Source of the DNA: Candidatus Aenigmatarchaeota archaeon
Lineage (GTDB): Archaea; Aenigmatarchaeota; Aenigmatarchaeia; GW2011-AR5
Length of the DNA: 64,000 bases
Reading direction: 5' to 3'
Assembly: GCA_016193585.1 (NCBI GenBank)
Contig: JACPRW010000010.1
Location: forward strand, 40,962-104,961
Part shown: one piece after another, positions 33,522-43,504 of the stretch
How the letters are laid out: every line of letters starts with the position of its first letter
Position numbering within the stretch: the first letter of the stretch is position 1
Notes under the pieces: model-generated
The model's database searches: none
What the model was told of the DNA's origin: nothing
The model's input: the letters and a program-made list of their open reading frames with translations, nothing else
Translations under genes and position numbers: made by a program

Positions 33522-34040
33522 TTACTTATTTTGGTAAAGATTGCTCTCTATCTCCAGCTTTATCGGGGTTGTCAGGCAGTAAACCCCAGGGCACCTTTCT
33601 GTTGCAAGCATTTCCACCTCGTTCATATCCCCATTTCCAGAAGCAGTTACAGATAACCTCACGTTCTCCACTATCGGCTCGTCACCAAGCCCCAAAGACT
33701 TCGACAGGTTGACCTTGTTCTCTACTGATACTTTCAGCTGCTTCAGTTCCACGCCTTTCTCAGCGGCTATTGAGGCAAACGTCTGCGCATAGCACGCAGC
33801 CAAGCCAAACAAGCAGTACTGGATAGGGTCTGGCTTCACTCCAGAGCCTCCCATGAAAGGCGGGCCGTCTGCTTCTGCTATTGTTTTCCCGCTTGCATGG
33901 TCCAGAATTGCAGTAAATTGCGCGCCTGAGAAATTCCATTCGCCTTCAACACGTTTTGTTTTTATTGCCTTGCTTTTGTCCGCTTTAACTTCTTCCAGGA
34001 AAACGCCAGCTTTGTCCATGTCTATATTGTTCAATTTCAT
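33522..34040 (-). CDS. OsmC/Ohr family peroxide-resistance protein
   Basis: 172 residues. First catalytic region LFGLAACYAQTFASIAAEKGV, second Cys in ATERCPGVYCL, with LKQLKVSVENKVNLS between: OsmC fold. Reduces organic hydroperoxides using the two Cys. Just outside the repeated RNase P end. Confidence 0.86.
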   Translation of the reverse strand: MKLNNIDMDKAGVFLEEVKADKSKAIKTKRVEGEWNFSGAQFTAILDHASGKTIAEADGPPFMGGSGVKPDPIQYCLFGLAACYAQTFASIAAEKGVELKQLKVSVENKVNLSKSLGLGDEPIVENVRLSVTASGNGDMNEVEMLATERCPGVYCLTTPIKLEIESNLYQNK

Positions 34041-34159
34041 ATCGACACCTCAGATATAGTGAAATAGGAAAATAATAGTTTATCAATTATTAATATAGCC
34101 AGCATTAATGGTGCCGCCGCGCCGATGGCTTTTATTGCTGCGGAGGCGAGTATACATCA

Positions 34160-36271
34160 ATGGCAGCTGCTGCCGCAGTGTTCGCGCTTGTTCTGGCAGG
34201 CATAGCTCACGGACTCGTGCTGGATTTTTATGTGACAAACGGCTGGGACGCGAGCAACGGCATCGCGTCGCAGTTTACGACGTCGGATATCAACCGTCTC
34301 AACGAGAGCGACGATTCCAGGATGGCTACGAACGCGTGGTCAGGCCTTGAAACATTCGATGAGTCTCGGTACGTCGAATTTATCTTCTCGCCGAACATAA
34401 CCGGCACCGTGCGGAACGTGAATCTTACGTTCGAATACCGCCGGAATGGCGTTTTGAACGGCACGAAACTTGAGGTATGGGACGGCATAGGGTGGCGGAA
34501 TGAAAGCATCGGCATGCCGAACGCGTCGTCAACAGATGTCGCGTACTGGCTGGACAACCTCAGTTACATCAATGCATCGAACATCAACGGCGCCAAGGTG
34601 CGGTTCCTTGCGTACCGGAACACGACAGGGACGAGCCAGACGACGTCGCACGACCTCGTGAAGATTGCCGTCGACCACAACAGGTACCCTGCCGTAACGC
34701 TCCTCGCTCCTGCAGCTGGCGATAGTATATCGGGCAACAGGACGATTGCATGGAATGCCACTGATGACGAAAGCCTCCTTGTAACCATTGCCTACAACAG
34801 GAACGGGACATTGACTGGCATCGCGGTAAACGAAACAAACGACGGCGCATACGAGATTGACACGACACCTCTCGGTGATGGGCTGTACGAACTGAGGGCA
34901 GCGGCATCTGACGGCGAGCTTGCGGCGGAATCATCCGTCAACGTTACCGTCGACAACACCAAGCCGGTCATTTCCTATGTGCTGATGTCGCCGGAAGTGC
35001 CGCGCCGCGGCCGGAATTTCACGTTCATCGTTGCTCCGGTGGATGCGGCCGTTGCCGGCGTCAATGTTTCATTTGGTAACCAGACGCTTGCGCTCGCTGG
35101 TGCAGGGCACGCATGGACGGCGGCCGTAGTTGCCGCTGACGACGGGAATTTTTCCGCAACTATCCGGGTCGCGGACCGTGCAGGGAACCTGGCGCAGAGC
35201 ATCCATAATTTTACTGTTTCGCCGAACGGTACCGACCTTCACTATTACAATACAACCACTATCGGGCAGTCAAGCCGCATGGTCGCCAACATCTCCGGCA
35301 ATACGTCGGTCGCGCTTAATTTCAGCCTGCACGCTGCCGTCAACGGTACCGTGAGCATTGCAGCGTACAGGTCGGCGCCATCTGTTGCCTCTGTGGGGAA
35401 GCAGTGGCTGCCAGCATTCATAGCTATAAACGTCAGTGATGCCGTGAGGAGGAACCTGTCATCAGCGATACTGACGATACACTACACTGACGCGGATGTT
35501 GCGGGCCTTGACGAAGCGTCGCTGGTCCTGTATGCTTACAACGAAACGTCGCTTGCCTGGCAGCCCGCCCCGAGCACGGTCAATGCAGGCGGCAATGCGA
35601 TTTCTGCGAACGTGAGCCATCTGAGCTGGTGGGGCATTTTCGGTGTCCCGGCGGGCACGACCACGACAGCATCGACGCCGGCCGCAATGATATCGACGGC
35701 GACCACGACAACAGCCCTGCAGCATGCCAATGCAACGCAGCCGTGCACCAACAGCTCAAAGCTCTCGGTGCCTGCTTCGCTGAAAGCCCATGAGAACAGC
35801 ACCGTGACAATTGCGGTGATTGTATCGAACACAGGAACCTGTGAATGGAGCGCGCGGATGAACATGAGCCTTCCCGCAGGATGGGGGTATGAGAAACCCG
35901 GAACAGCACGCGTACCAGGGGGCAAGGCGCATACATGGCAGGTTGCCGTGCGCGTTCCAGCGAATGCCGGAGGAGTGTCCACAATCTACGTCGGGGTCGC
36001 GGCAGGAAACAGAACGGAAACAGGACAGGTGCGCGTGGAAGTGCTGACGGCAGGAAACCAGAACGAACCAGCAACAACGACAACTGAAGTAATTGCCAGG
36101 AAAGAACCTGATAAGCAGGAACAAGCGCCAGTCACCGGACTTTCGGTCTCAGGAAAGGAAGCGGCAGTTGTTGCTGCCGTCGTGCTGGCTGCCCTGCTTC
36201 TTGTCAGGCGCATCCGCGAACGGGATTTCAGGGAGCGGTTCCAGCGGCAGCTTACTGAATCAAGGGAATGA
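34160..36271 (+). CDS. Cell-surface protein with Ig-like/CARDB-like domains and C-terminal anchor
   Basis: 703 residues. N-terminal signal-like helix (AAAAAVFALVLAGIAHG), many N-x-S/T sites, an Ig-like repeat beginning around residue 175 (PAVTLLAPAAGDSISGNRT), a Thr-rich linker about residues 495-530, a CARDB-like domain (SKLSVPASLKAHENSTVTIAV, residues about 540-640), and a C-terminal TM with basic tail (VVAAVVLAALLLVRRIRERD). Probably attached to the membrane outside the cell. Ligand unknown. Confidence 0.72.
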   Translation: MAAAAAVFALVLAGIAHGLVLDFYVTNGWDASNGIASQFTTSDINRLNESDDSRMATNAWSGLETFDESRYVEFIFSPNITGTVRNVNLTFEYRRNGVLNGTKLEVWDGIGWRNESIGMPNASSTDVAYWLDNLSYINASNINGAKVRFLAYRNTTGTSQTTSHDLVKIAVDHNRYPAVTLLAPAAGDSISGNRTIAWNATDDESLLVTIAYNRNGTLTGIAVNETNDGAYEIDTTPLGDGLYELRAAASDGELAAESSVNVTVDNTKPVISYVLMSPEVPRRGRNFTFIVAPVDAAVAGVNVSFGNQTLALAGAGHAWTAAVVAADDGNFSATIRVADRAGNLAQSIHNFTVSPNGTDLHYYNTTTIGQSSRMVANISGNTSVALNFSLHAAVNGTVSIAAYRSAPSVASVGKQWLPAFIAINVSDAVRRNLSSAILTIHYTDADVAGLDEASLVLYAYNETSLAWQPAPSTVNAGGNAISANVSHLSWWGIFGVPAGTTTTASTPAAMISTATTTTALQHANATQPCTNSSKLSVPASLKAHENSTVTIAVIVSNTGTCEWSARMNMSLPAGWGYEKPGTARVPGGKAHTWQVAVRVPANAGGVSTIYVGVAAGNRTETGQVRVEVLTAGNQNEPATTTTEVIARKEPDKQEQAPVTGLSVSGKEAAVVAAVVLAALLLVRRIRERDFRERFQRQLTESRE

Positions 36272-36301
36272 TACGGCAGACAGAAACTGACAGCACTGGA
36301 A

Positions 36302-36309
36302 CTTTTAAT
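36302..36309 (+). promoter_or_regulatory. TATA box before the DUF424 gene
   Basis: CTTTTAAT about 25 bases before ATG 36333. Confidence 0.45.
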
Positions 36310-36332
36310 TCCCAGAAAACCATAGTAGTAGC

Positions 36333-36641
36333 ATGGAAAAGCCTTTTGCATACCGCATATTCAGGCAGGGCGGCGAGACCCTGCTCGCGATTGCCGATGC
36401 CGACATCATCGGCAAGACCTTCGCTGGCGAAGGGATGCAGCTAGAAGTTGCCCCGGAGTTCTACGCCGGGCAGGTGTGCACGACTGAAGACGTTGCCGGC
36501 CTGGTGAGGAGCGCGACCATAGTCAATGCAGCCGGCGAAAGGGTCGTTGAACTGCTCGTCAGAGAAGGCATGGTGAGCAAGGACATGGTGCTTCGTGTCG
36601 GCAACGTACCGCATGCCCAGATCATTATGTTGGGTAAATAA
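36333..36641 (+). CDS. DUF424 family protein
   Basis: 102 residues, full length. LLAIADADIIGKTFAGEGMQLEV and AGLVRSATIVNAAGERVVELLV then GNVPHAQI are the conserved blocks of this archaeal family, often near translation genes and of unknown biochemical role. Confidence 0.82.
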   Translation: MEKPFAYRIFRQGGETLLAIADADIIGKTFAGEGMQLEVAPEFYAGQVCTTEDVAGLVRSATIVNAAGERVVELLVREGMVSKDMVLRVGNVPHAQIIMLGK

Positions 36642-36666
36642 GGCTGCGATTCATCGAGGAATAGCT

Positions 36667-37077
36667 ATGAAAGGGCAGTGGTTCCTGATATCTGCCGTCG
36701 TTGCGTCCGGTGCATTTCTTGCCATATCGCTATTCTTCAGGGGATATTTCTCGGCGTCCCCTGAAAAGGTGGCGCTTGCGGACGAGGACTATTATCTCTG
36801 GATGATCAAAGACGGCATGAAAAAAACGATAGACATATCATGCAGCCAGGGAGGGCTGACGCTCACCGAACGGCAGAATGCCGAGCGGAACCTGAACGAG
36901 TTTATACAGGAGAGCAAGAACAGCCTGGCGGCGCTGGGATACGTCGTCGAGGTGGTGCTTGACGCCAACCTTGCCGACCTCTGCACCGAGAAGATGCGCA
37001 ATGTCGAGCTTATTCTCGTCAAATCAGAACGCGGAGAGGCATGGGAAGGCGAGCGTCCTGAGGTGGAGATAGGATGA
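36667..37077 (+). CDS. Membrane-anchored protein, pilin/secretion-like context
   Basis: 136 residues from ATG 36667. MKGQWFLISAVVASGAFLAI forms one N-terminal TM or class III-like signal helix, followed by a mixed extracytoplasmic domain with two Cys. Overlaps the start of the large surface protein by 4 bases, so the two are translationally coupled. Family unknown. Confidence 0.58.
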   Translation: MKGQWFLISAVVASGAFLAISLFFRGYFSASPEKVALADEDYYLWMIKDGMKKTIDISCSQGGLTLTERQNAERNLNEFIQESKNSLAALGYVVEVVLDANLADLCTEKMRNVELILVKSERGEAWEGERPEVEIG

Positions 37078-40000
37078 AAGCAGGTATTTTAGTTTTGATC
37101 GTTTTGTTTTCCAGCGTAGCTTATGCTTCATCTGATAGTCCCTTTTTCTTAAAATTATTCGGCCAAAAGAAAGCGACTGAATCCTCTCGAAACATGGTCA
37201 CGGCAAATGAAGTCTACCATGCTGCAGGAGTACTGGTGGACAGGAGCAGCACGCCCAACAAGGTGTACGTCGTCGATACAGGAAACAACAGGATTTTAGG
37301 GTTTAACGGGATTGGTTACTGCACCAACAGCGCGAGCACGCCGTGCACCATCGACAGTGACTGCAGCGCTGGCGGAACGTGTTCTATCGACGGGACCAAG
37401 AATGCAGATATTGTTTTTGGTCAGCCTGACTTTACGTCTGCTGCCTGCAACGGGGATAACAACCTTGGATTCACGAAGCCACCGACTGCATCGACCATGT
37501 GCCTCACAGCATACCCTTTCGGAACGAATGTCGCAGAGCAATGGGCACACAGTAACATCGATGTCGACAGCGAGGGCAATCTGTATATGGTGGACAGGTA
37601 CAATAACCGTGTGCTGAAGTATAATAAGCCTTTCAGCACTGACACTAGTGCCGACTTCGTATGGGGGCAACCTAACTTTATCTCGAACGGAAGAAATCGC
37701 GGCCCTCATTTTGGGACATTAGCTGCTCCCACGAGCAGTTCTCTTGCAACATCATTAGCACCGATTGATGCAGGATCGGCAGTGGGCGTCTCAGTTGACA
37801 ATAAAGGCAATGTCTGGGTTGCTGATACGTTCAACAGCCGTGTGCTCCGGTTTCCTGCCAATTCCGAAACTGCGGACCTAGTTTTGGGCAAGCCGGATTT
37901 TACCACGAACGGCTGTGTTTACGACGGTTCCTTAAACCGCATGTGCGTCCCTATTCTGGCAAGAGTCGACCCTGAAACAGGCAATCTGTACGTTATTGAT
38001 GAATACCCCAGCCCTTTCAAAGCACGGATACTGGTCTTCCGGCCACCGTTCACCAATGGCATGCCAGCATCCAAGAAAATTGTCCCGACGCAGGGGCCGT
38101 TTTGGGGAGAGGGAACAGGGTATTTCTTCCAGGCAAGTGGTTTCGTATTCAACACCTACAAACAGGGAGCATACGCTGCCGGCAAGCTATGGGTCAATGA
38201 ACATGCAGCCTTCCGTACCATTCTGATTGATGACGACGGCAACATCATCAAGGTGATCGGAGCCAAAAATGCGACGGGCAGGGGAGGCGATACGCAATAC
38301 AGTAGCCAATGCGGTTCTATATACGATGGGTTTAAACTGTGGTTTCCAGGAGGGTCAATCGGCATTGACAGCGCTAATAATATTTATCTTGCTGATGAGC
38401 AGTTTCACAGCATTTCCCGGTATGCACTGCCGTACGAAACGCGCACGGTGAGTGGCAGTACATGCCTCCCGCTACCGAACGGCGGGCTCTTTCCTGCGCC
38501 CTCTGCCCAGGAGGGGAGAGGACCCAATCGCTGGAGCGATGAAAAACTGGGCGAATCAGTAGGGCTTGTGGTGTTCCAGAACCAGCTCATTGTGAAGGAC
38601 GAAAAGAGGCTGAAGGTATGGAATAACTACCTTGCGAAGAACAGCGGCGACAAGGCTGATTTTGAAGTTTCTGGGTATGGCATCAGAGACATGAGGGGGC
38701 TGCTCAGCGATGCAGTTGATGACGCAAACAGATTGTGGTTTTTTAATGAGTTCGGCCTACTGAGGGTTGACCAGTTGCCGTATAGGAGCGGCAGCGCTCC
38801 TCTGGCAAATAATCTCAAATTGTATTGGCATGACGATGGCTCTAAAATTACCTACCGCGTTTATGGGAGTGGAATAGCGTTTGACAAGATACACAAAAAA
38901 ATCTATCTTGTTGATGCTCCCAACAACAGGATTCTCCGGATAAGCAACTACAATGATTTTAATTCGGGCAGACTGAACGTTGATATGGTCATCGGCCAGC
39001 CGGACAAAGCAACAACATCGTGCAATCATGGTTCGGGAACGGTGGTTGCTGATGGTTTGTGCGAGCCATACCAGATAAAATTTGATAGATTAGGAAATTT
39101 ATACGTAGTGGAAAATAGTTACGAGTGCCACGGGAATGACAGGATTACCGTGTTCCTGGCAGACGACTTGTGGGATGCACAGGGATTATTTCCTGGATTG
39201 CAGGCGAAAAAGGTTTTTGTAGCAAACAGCCTTACAGAAAAAGGACCGTGCGCTTTTGACACAGTAGACAAGCCCGGGTCTCCGGTGAGCATCGCATTTA
39301 ACAGCCGCAACCAAATGGTCATCGGCAATGACGGCTATTACGGCAATGAGCAAGAACGGCACCGCAAGCAGTTGTGGCTCTACCGCGACCCGCTGCATAA
39401 GCAAACGCCTGATGCAAGTATCAATCTTGTCATGGGAGCTCCTGGAGAGATGACGTTTGATGCCAACGATAATCTCATTGTGCAGGATCACACGTGGAGC
39501 AGGGTGTGGATCATTGATAATCTTGATGCTTTATCATCTACGACCACAACGACTACGATAAGCACTCCTTCCTGCACGCTTTCATCAGCGTCCGTTTCGC
39601 TCAATGATGCAAACGGCAATGGAAAAGCTGACAAAGGGGAAACAGTTTCCATAAGAGAAACGTTCTCTGGTTCCTGCCAGCCTGAAAAAGCCGATATGTA
39701 TTTGCAGATTGATGCTAAAAACTGCAGGGACAATGACAAGAACAATATCTGTGACGGCGCTCCTGACACAACGGTCTGTGACGTCCAGTACACCGGCGGA
39801 GACATGTCCGGCATGACACAAGGGAATGTGGATATAAGTGTAGTGTCGACTTATGAAGGCACCCAGATAGTGTCGACGACCTATATAAGCACGTGGACAG
39901 TGCCGACGGTGCACCCTGACTGCTCAGGCAAAACAGTGTACGGGTGGGCAGCTGCGCTGTGGAGCGGTCCCCCGGGAATAGGGACAAGGATCTCCACTAT

Positions 40001-42161
40001 CCTTGAGGACAGTTCGCCTGCGGACGCACAGCCGGTGAGCGGTTCGCTGGCGTTTCCTGACGTAGACATCACCCCTCCGTCAATCTCTCGTGCAAGCGTT
40101 GAAGGCGACACCGCTTCGCCGTACTACGACACAGTAGCTGATGGCAATACCGATATTATTATCAATGGCGAATCGTTGATGACATGCAGGTTCTACCTGA
40201 CTGATGTAGCGTACTCTGATGCCTCAGGTACGCTCTGCACCACCTCGGGAACGCAGGCGACATGTATAGTGCCAACGACTTCAGGCCTGTATACACGGTA
40301 CATAGGATGCAAGGATTCTGCGGGTAATAGGCAGTCTGCCGCACAGAGTCTCGATGTAACGTGGACTGTGGATACGGGAGCACCAGAAACAACACTCATT
40401 GCATATTCGCCTGACCCGGCAAGCGACCACACGCCCACCTACAGCGGCAGCGCGGTGGATGCATTGTTAGCCATTGAGCATGCTGAGTACCGGTACAAAT
40501 CTTCTACCGGCGAGTGGAGTGGTTGGGCAAGCGTGGATGCATTTGTCCCTGCAAAATCGGTTTCGTTCACGTTCACGATGCCGCCACTTGCTGACGGGAC
40601 TTACGCCATTGAAGTGCGTGCCTATGACGCAGCGGGCAACGTGGACCCGACAGTAGCGAGCGATACGCTGACGATAGCTCCACCTGAAACGACAACCATT
40701 CCTTCCTGCACGCTTTTATATGGAGGCACGGGACTTTTAGATGCAAACAGCAACGGAAAAGCTGACAGGGGGGAAACAGTTGTTATGGATGTGATGGGCT
40801 CTGGTTTCTGCCAGTCTGGAGAGAATGTATACTTCCAGATAGATGCGAAAAATTGCAAAGACGATGACAGGAACAATATCTGCGATGGCACCCCTGACAC
40901 AGTAGTCTGTGATGTCCAGTACACCGGCGGAGACATGTCCGGTGTGACACGACCGAATCCGGATGTTTTTAACAATATATACTATCAAGGTACATGGACA
41001 GTGCCATTCGTGCATCACGACTGCGCAGGCAAAAATGCCTATGTGTGGGCAATTGCGTTGTGGAGCGGCACACCGGGAACAGGGACACGCATCTCCACTG
41101 TCCTAGAGCATAGCTCGTCTATGGCCGCACAACCGGTGACCGGCTCGCTGTTGTTTCATGTCCCAGACCCGTCAGACACGCCTGAGCAGGAAAAAAAACC
41201 CACAAGAAAGACATCTGTTGCAAGCATCGAAAGCATCCCGGTACGGCAGACCGATGGTCTCCCTTTCCCGGTCTATGACGAGGTGAATGATGGCGACACC
41301 AATATTGTTGTCAATATCGAAATGGGGATGACGTGCAGGTTCTACCTATCTGATGTGGCGTACTCTGATGCCTCAGGCACGCTCTGCACCACATCGGGAA
41401 CGCAGGCAACATGCATCGTTCCGACGTCTTCGGGTTCGTATACACGGTACATAGGGTGTAAGGATGCCAGAGGTAGGGGTCAGCCTCCCTCGGAGAATCT
41501 TGACGTAACGTGGGTTGTAGATCTGGCAGCGCCCGAAACCACGATCGAAACATCGTCGTCCCTAATTCAAGGACTAGTACTCGCTACGAACATCGTGACA
41601 AGCGATCACACGCCCACCTATCGCGGCAGCGCGGTGGATGCCCTGTCAGAGATCGTGCGCGTTGAGTACCGGTACAAGTCATCTGCCGGTGAGTGGAGTG
41701 GTTGGGCAAGCGTGGATGCATTTGTCCCTGCAAAATCGGTTTCGTTCACGTTCACGATGCCGCCACTTGCTGACGGGACTTACGCCATTGAAGTGCGTGC
41801 CTATGACGCAGCAGGTTACCGCGACCCGACGCCGGCAACCGATACGCTGACGATAGCTCCACCTGAAACGACGACCAGCACCACGACAACGACCACGACG
41901 ACAACGATACCCGCCCCGTCAGGAGTGGTGAATGAAGTGAAACTGATGATCAAGCCTGTTCCCTACGATTTCAGGGTGAGGCTGGATTTCTACAACAGCA
42001 GCGGCTTTATCGGCTCGGTGCCGGTGACTATCGCTGCGAACACAAGGCAGATTGAGGTTGACGTCAGGAGCCTGAATCTTGACAGGGAAGTGCACAGGAG
42101 CATGTATGTGGTGCTCAACAGCCCGCTCCTTGTAGGACAGATGAAGTTCTACATAGCCTGA
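37074..42161 (+). CDS. Giant secreted NHL-repeat surface protein
   Basis: 1695 residues. Signal peptide MKAGILVLIVLFSSVAYASS. Residues about 40-815 hold NHL-type propeller repeats (PNKVYVVDTGNNRILGF, GNLYMVDRYNNRVLKY, KGNVWVADTFNSRVLRF). Thr linkers (TTTTTTIS) follow, then a module repeated twice (about 830-1205 and 1210-1600) with NDANGNGKADKGE-like motifs and Ig-like YRYKSS.GEWSGWASVDAF strands, a longer Thr linker and a C-terminal beta domain. No terminal TM seen; the anchor is unclear. Likely adhesion or binding at the cell surface. Confidence 0.78.
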   Translation: MKAGILVLIVLFSSVAYASSDSPFFLKLFGQKKATESSRNMVTANEVYHAAGVLVDRSSTPNKVYVVDTGNNRILGFNGIGYCTNSASTPCTIDSDCSAGGTCSIDGTKNADIVFGQPDFTSAACNGDNNLGFTKPPTASTMCLTAYPFGTNVAEQWAHSNIDVDSEGNLYMVDRYNNRVLKYNKPFSTDTSADFVWGQPNFISNGRNRGPHFGTLAAPTSSSLATSLAPIDAGSAVGVSVDNKGNVWVADTFNSRVLRFPANSETADLVLGKPDFTTNGCVYDGSLNRMCVPILARVDPETGNLYVIDEYPSPFKARILVFRPPFTNGMPASKKIVPTQGPFWGEGTGYFFQASGFVFNTYKQGAYAAGKLWVNEHAAFRTILIDDDGNIIKVIGAKNATGRGGDTQYSSQCGSIYDGFKLWFPGGSIGIDSANNIYLADEQFHSISRYALPYETRTVSGSTCLPLPNGGLFPAPSAQEGRGPNRWSDEKLGESVGLVVFQNQLIVKDEKRLKVWNNYLAKNSGDKADFEVSGYGIRDMRGLLSDAVDDANRLWFFNEFGLLRVDQLPYRSGSAPLANNLKLYWHDDGSKITYRVYGSGIAFDKIHKKIYLVDAPNNRILRISNYNDFNSGRLNVDMVIGQPDKATTSCNHGSGTVVADGLCEPYQIKFDRLGNLYVVENSYECHGNDRITVFLADDLWDAQGLFPGLQAKKVFVANSLTEKGPCAFDTVDKPGSPVSIAFNSRNQMVIGNDGYYGNEQERHRKQLWLYRDPLHKQTPDASINLVMGAPGEMTFDANDNLIVQDHTWSRVWIIDNLDALSSTTTTTTISTPSCTLSSASVSLNDANGNGKADKGETVSIRETFSGSCQPEKADMYLQIDAKNCRDNDKNNICDGAPDTTVCDVQYTGGDMSGMTQGNVDISVVSTYEGTQIVSTTYISTWTVPTVHPDCSGKTVYGWAAALWSGPPGIGTRISTILEDSSPADAQPVSGSLAFPDVDITPPSISRASVEGDTASPYYDTVADGNTDIIINGESLMTCRFYLTDVAYSDASGTLCTTSGTQATCIVPTTSGLYTRYIGCKDSAGNRQSAAQSLDVTWTVDTGAPETTLIAYSPDPASDHTPTYSGSAVDALLAIEHAEYRYKSSTGEWSGWASVDAFVPAKSVSFTFTMPPLADGTYAIEVRAYDAAGNVDPTVASDTLTIAPPETTTIPSCTLLYGGTGLLDANSNGKADRGETVVMDVMGSGFCQSGENVYFQIDAKNCKDDDRNNICDGTPDTVVCDVQYTGGDMSGVTRPNPDVFNNIYYQGTWTVPFVHHDCAGKNAYVWAIALWSGTPGTGTRISTVLEHSSSMAAQPVTGSLLFHVPDPSDTPEQEKKPTRKTSVASIESIPVRQTDGLPFPVYDEVNDGDTNIVVNIEMGMTCRFYLSDVAYSDASGTLCTTSGTQATCIVPTSSGSYTRYIGCKDARGRGQPPSENLDVTWVVDLAAPETTIETSSSLIQGLVLATNIVTSDHTPTYRGSAVDALSEIVRVEYRYKSSAGEWSGWASVDAFVPAKSVSFTFTMPPLADGTYAIEVRAYDAAGYRDPTPATDTLTIAPPETTTSTTTTTTTTTIPAPSGVVNEVKLMIKPVPYDFRVRLDFYNSSGFIGSVPVTIAANTRQIEVDVRSLNLDREVHRSMYVVLNSPLLVGQMKFYIA
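40512..40633 (+). repeat. 122-bp perfect direct repeat, copy 1 (inside the giant gene)
   Basis: Base-for-base identical to 41691-41812, whereas the surrounding module copies have diverged. Points to recent gene conversion or unequal exchange. Confidence 0.9.
41691..41812 (+). repeat. 122-bp perfect direct repeat, copy 2
   Basis: See 40512-40633; encodes EWSGWASVDAFVPAKSV and the following strands. Confidence 0.9.
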
Positions 42162-43201
42162 CCGAGCAGCGTCGCGTACGCGGCAAGCTTCCGTGTCGAG
42201 CAGTGCAGCGAGCGCGCCAGTTCCGTGTTGCCGTTGTTCCGGGAGTAGAACCGCGGCGGCTTGTACGAAACGAATGCATTGTTGCGCGCTGTTTTGCTCA
42301 GGGCAATGCCGAACGCCGGCAGCTCTGCAACGTATTTCTGCAGCGACCACGACTGCCGCCTGCGTATGCGCGCGACGAGGATGTCTGCCTTCGAAAGGTA
42401 GTCGTATGACGCGGCAATCGCACCGGGGTCGCGGTACTCCTCGGCGACGTTTTCTTCGAGCCAGAGCAGCATCTCCTCCGGGTCCTTGCCTGACATCTGG
42501 AGCGCTATGCGCGCGTTCTCGATGCTCGATGTTTTGAACAGTATTTTGAGCGCCGTGAACACGCTTTCATCCTGCTCGCGGAAGCCGAGCTGCCGTGTGC
42601 TGCCCATCCTGCAGACGTCGAGGTCGATGAGCGCGGCGCGTATGTCGCCGTTGCACATCTTGGCAAGCTGGTCTGTCGACGATGCCCCGAGCGGTATGCC
42701 TTCGAGCTCGCAGATGCGCCTGAGGAACTTTGAGATGATGTCGTAGCGGACTTTGGTGAACTTCAGTATCGTGCAGTGCTGGCGGATCTGCCTGATGCTC
42801 TCGTACTCGGTGGTGATGAGAATGACGGGAGCGGGGCTCTCTTTGATGAGTTCCACTATCCCCTTGCCCGAATCAACAAGCTCGAAATCATCGATGACAA
42901 GGAGTTTTCTGCTTGACAGGAGGCTTCGCTGCTTCGCGGCGGAGAGCAGCGCCCTGATGTCGGCGAGCCCGCGGTAGTCAGATGCATGGCTCTCAATGGC
43001 CTTGTAGCCCATGGCTTTCGCGGCGAGCGCAGCAAGGAGCGACTTTCCCGTGCCTGGCGGACCGAGCAGCACGAGGGCATTTCCCTGCTTCCACGAGCCG
43101 AGCCATTGCTGCACGGCGCGGGACTGCGCAGCGCACCCCACCGCGTCGCTGAGCTTGTGCGGCCGGTACTTCTCCACGAGCATACGCATCGATTCATTCA
43201 A
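42149..43201 (-). CDS. rfcL: Replication factor C large subunit (clamp loader)
   Basis: 350 residues. LVEKYRPHKLSDAVG at the N-terminus, Walker A LLGPPGTGKS (about residues 45-54), Walker B LLVIDDFE instead of the common DEVD/DEAD, sensor 1 PVILITTE. RFC opens the PCNA ring on DNA. The protein is short (archaeal RfcL is often above 450) and lacks an obvious PIP-box tail. Its 3' end overlaps the giant surface gene by 13 bases, convergent. Confidence 0.88.
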   Translation of the reverse strand: MNESMRMLVEKYRPHKLSDAVGCAAQSRAVQQWLGSWKQGNALVLLGPPGTGKSLLAALAAKAMGYKAIESHASDYRGLADIRALLSAAKQRSLLSSRKLLVIDDFELVDSGKGIVELIKESPAPVILITTEYESIRQIRQHCTILKFTKVRYDIISKFLRRICELEGIPLGASSTDQLAKMCNGDIRAALIDLDVCRMGSTRQLGFREQDESVFTALKILFKTSSIENARIALQMSGKDPEEMLLWLEENVAEEYRDPGAIAASYDYLSKADILVARIRRRQSWSLQKYVAELPAFGIALSKTARNNAFVSYKPPRFYSRNNGNTELARSLHCSTRKLAAYATLLGQAM

Positions 43202-43227
43202 AATCTTTTATAGTTTCAGCGAGTGGT

Positions 43228-43237
43228 ATATATAAAA
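43228..43237 (+). promoter_or_regulatory. TATA box before the C2H2 zinc-finger gene
   Basis: GTATATATAA about 29 bases before ATG 43266. Confidence 0.55.
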
Positions 43238-43265
43238 TGGGATACGACACCAAAGGTGGGGTATT

Positions 43266-43460
43266 ATGGCGAAGCGAAAATTCCGCTGCATGCGCTGCCT
43301 GAAGGAGTTCTCCACGTGGAATGGCCTCGCAGGCCACAGCAGGCAGCATACCGCGAAGCCGGCGCTCGTGGAGATAAAGCTGCTGCAGCAGGGCAAGCGC
43401 CCTGAGCTCAACAAGGTGGGCCAGGAGTTCAAGGGCAAGAACAGGATTATCGTGAGCTAG
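43266..43460 (+). CDS. Single C2H2 zinc-finger protein (64 aa)
   Basis: FRCMRCLKEFSTWNGLAGHSRQH: C-x2-C-x12-H-x3-H, a classical C2H2 finger, preceded by MAKRK and followed by a basic tail. Closely resembles the finger at the end of the primase (residues 217-240 of that partial). Divergent from rfcL, so perhaps a replication-linked DNA-binding protein. Function inferred. Confidence 0.75.
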   Translation: MAKRKFRCMRCLKEFSTWNGLAGHSRQHTAKPALVEIKLLQQGKRPELNKVGQEFKGKNRIIVS

Positions 43461-43504
43461 GCAGCTGCTTCTCAGGGATTTACTGGAGAAACTGGTTGTG
43501 CCGG

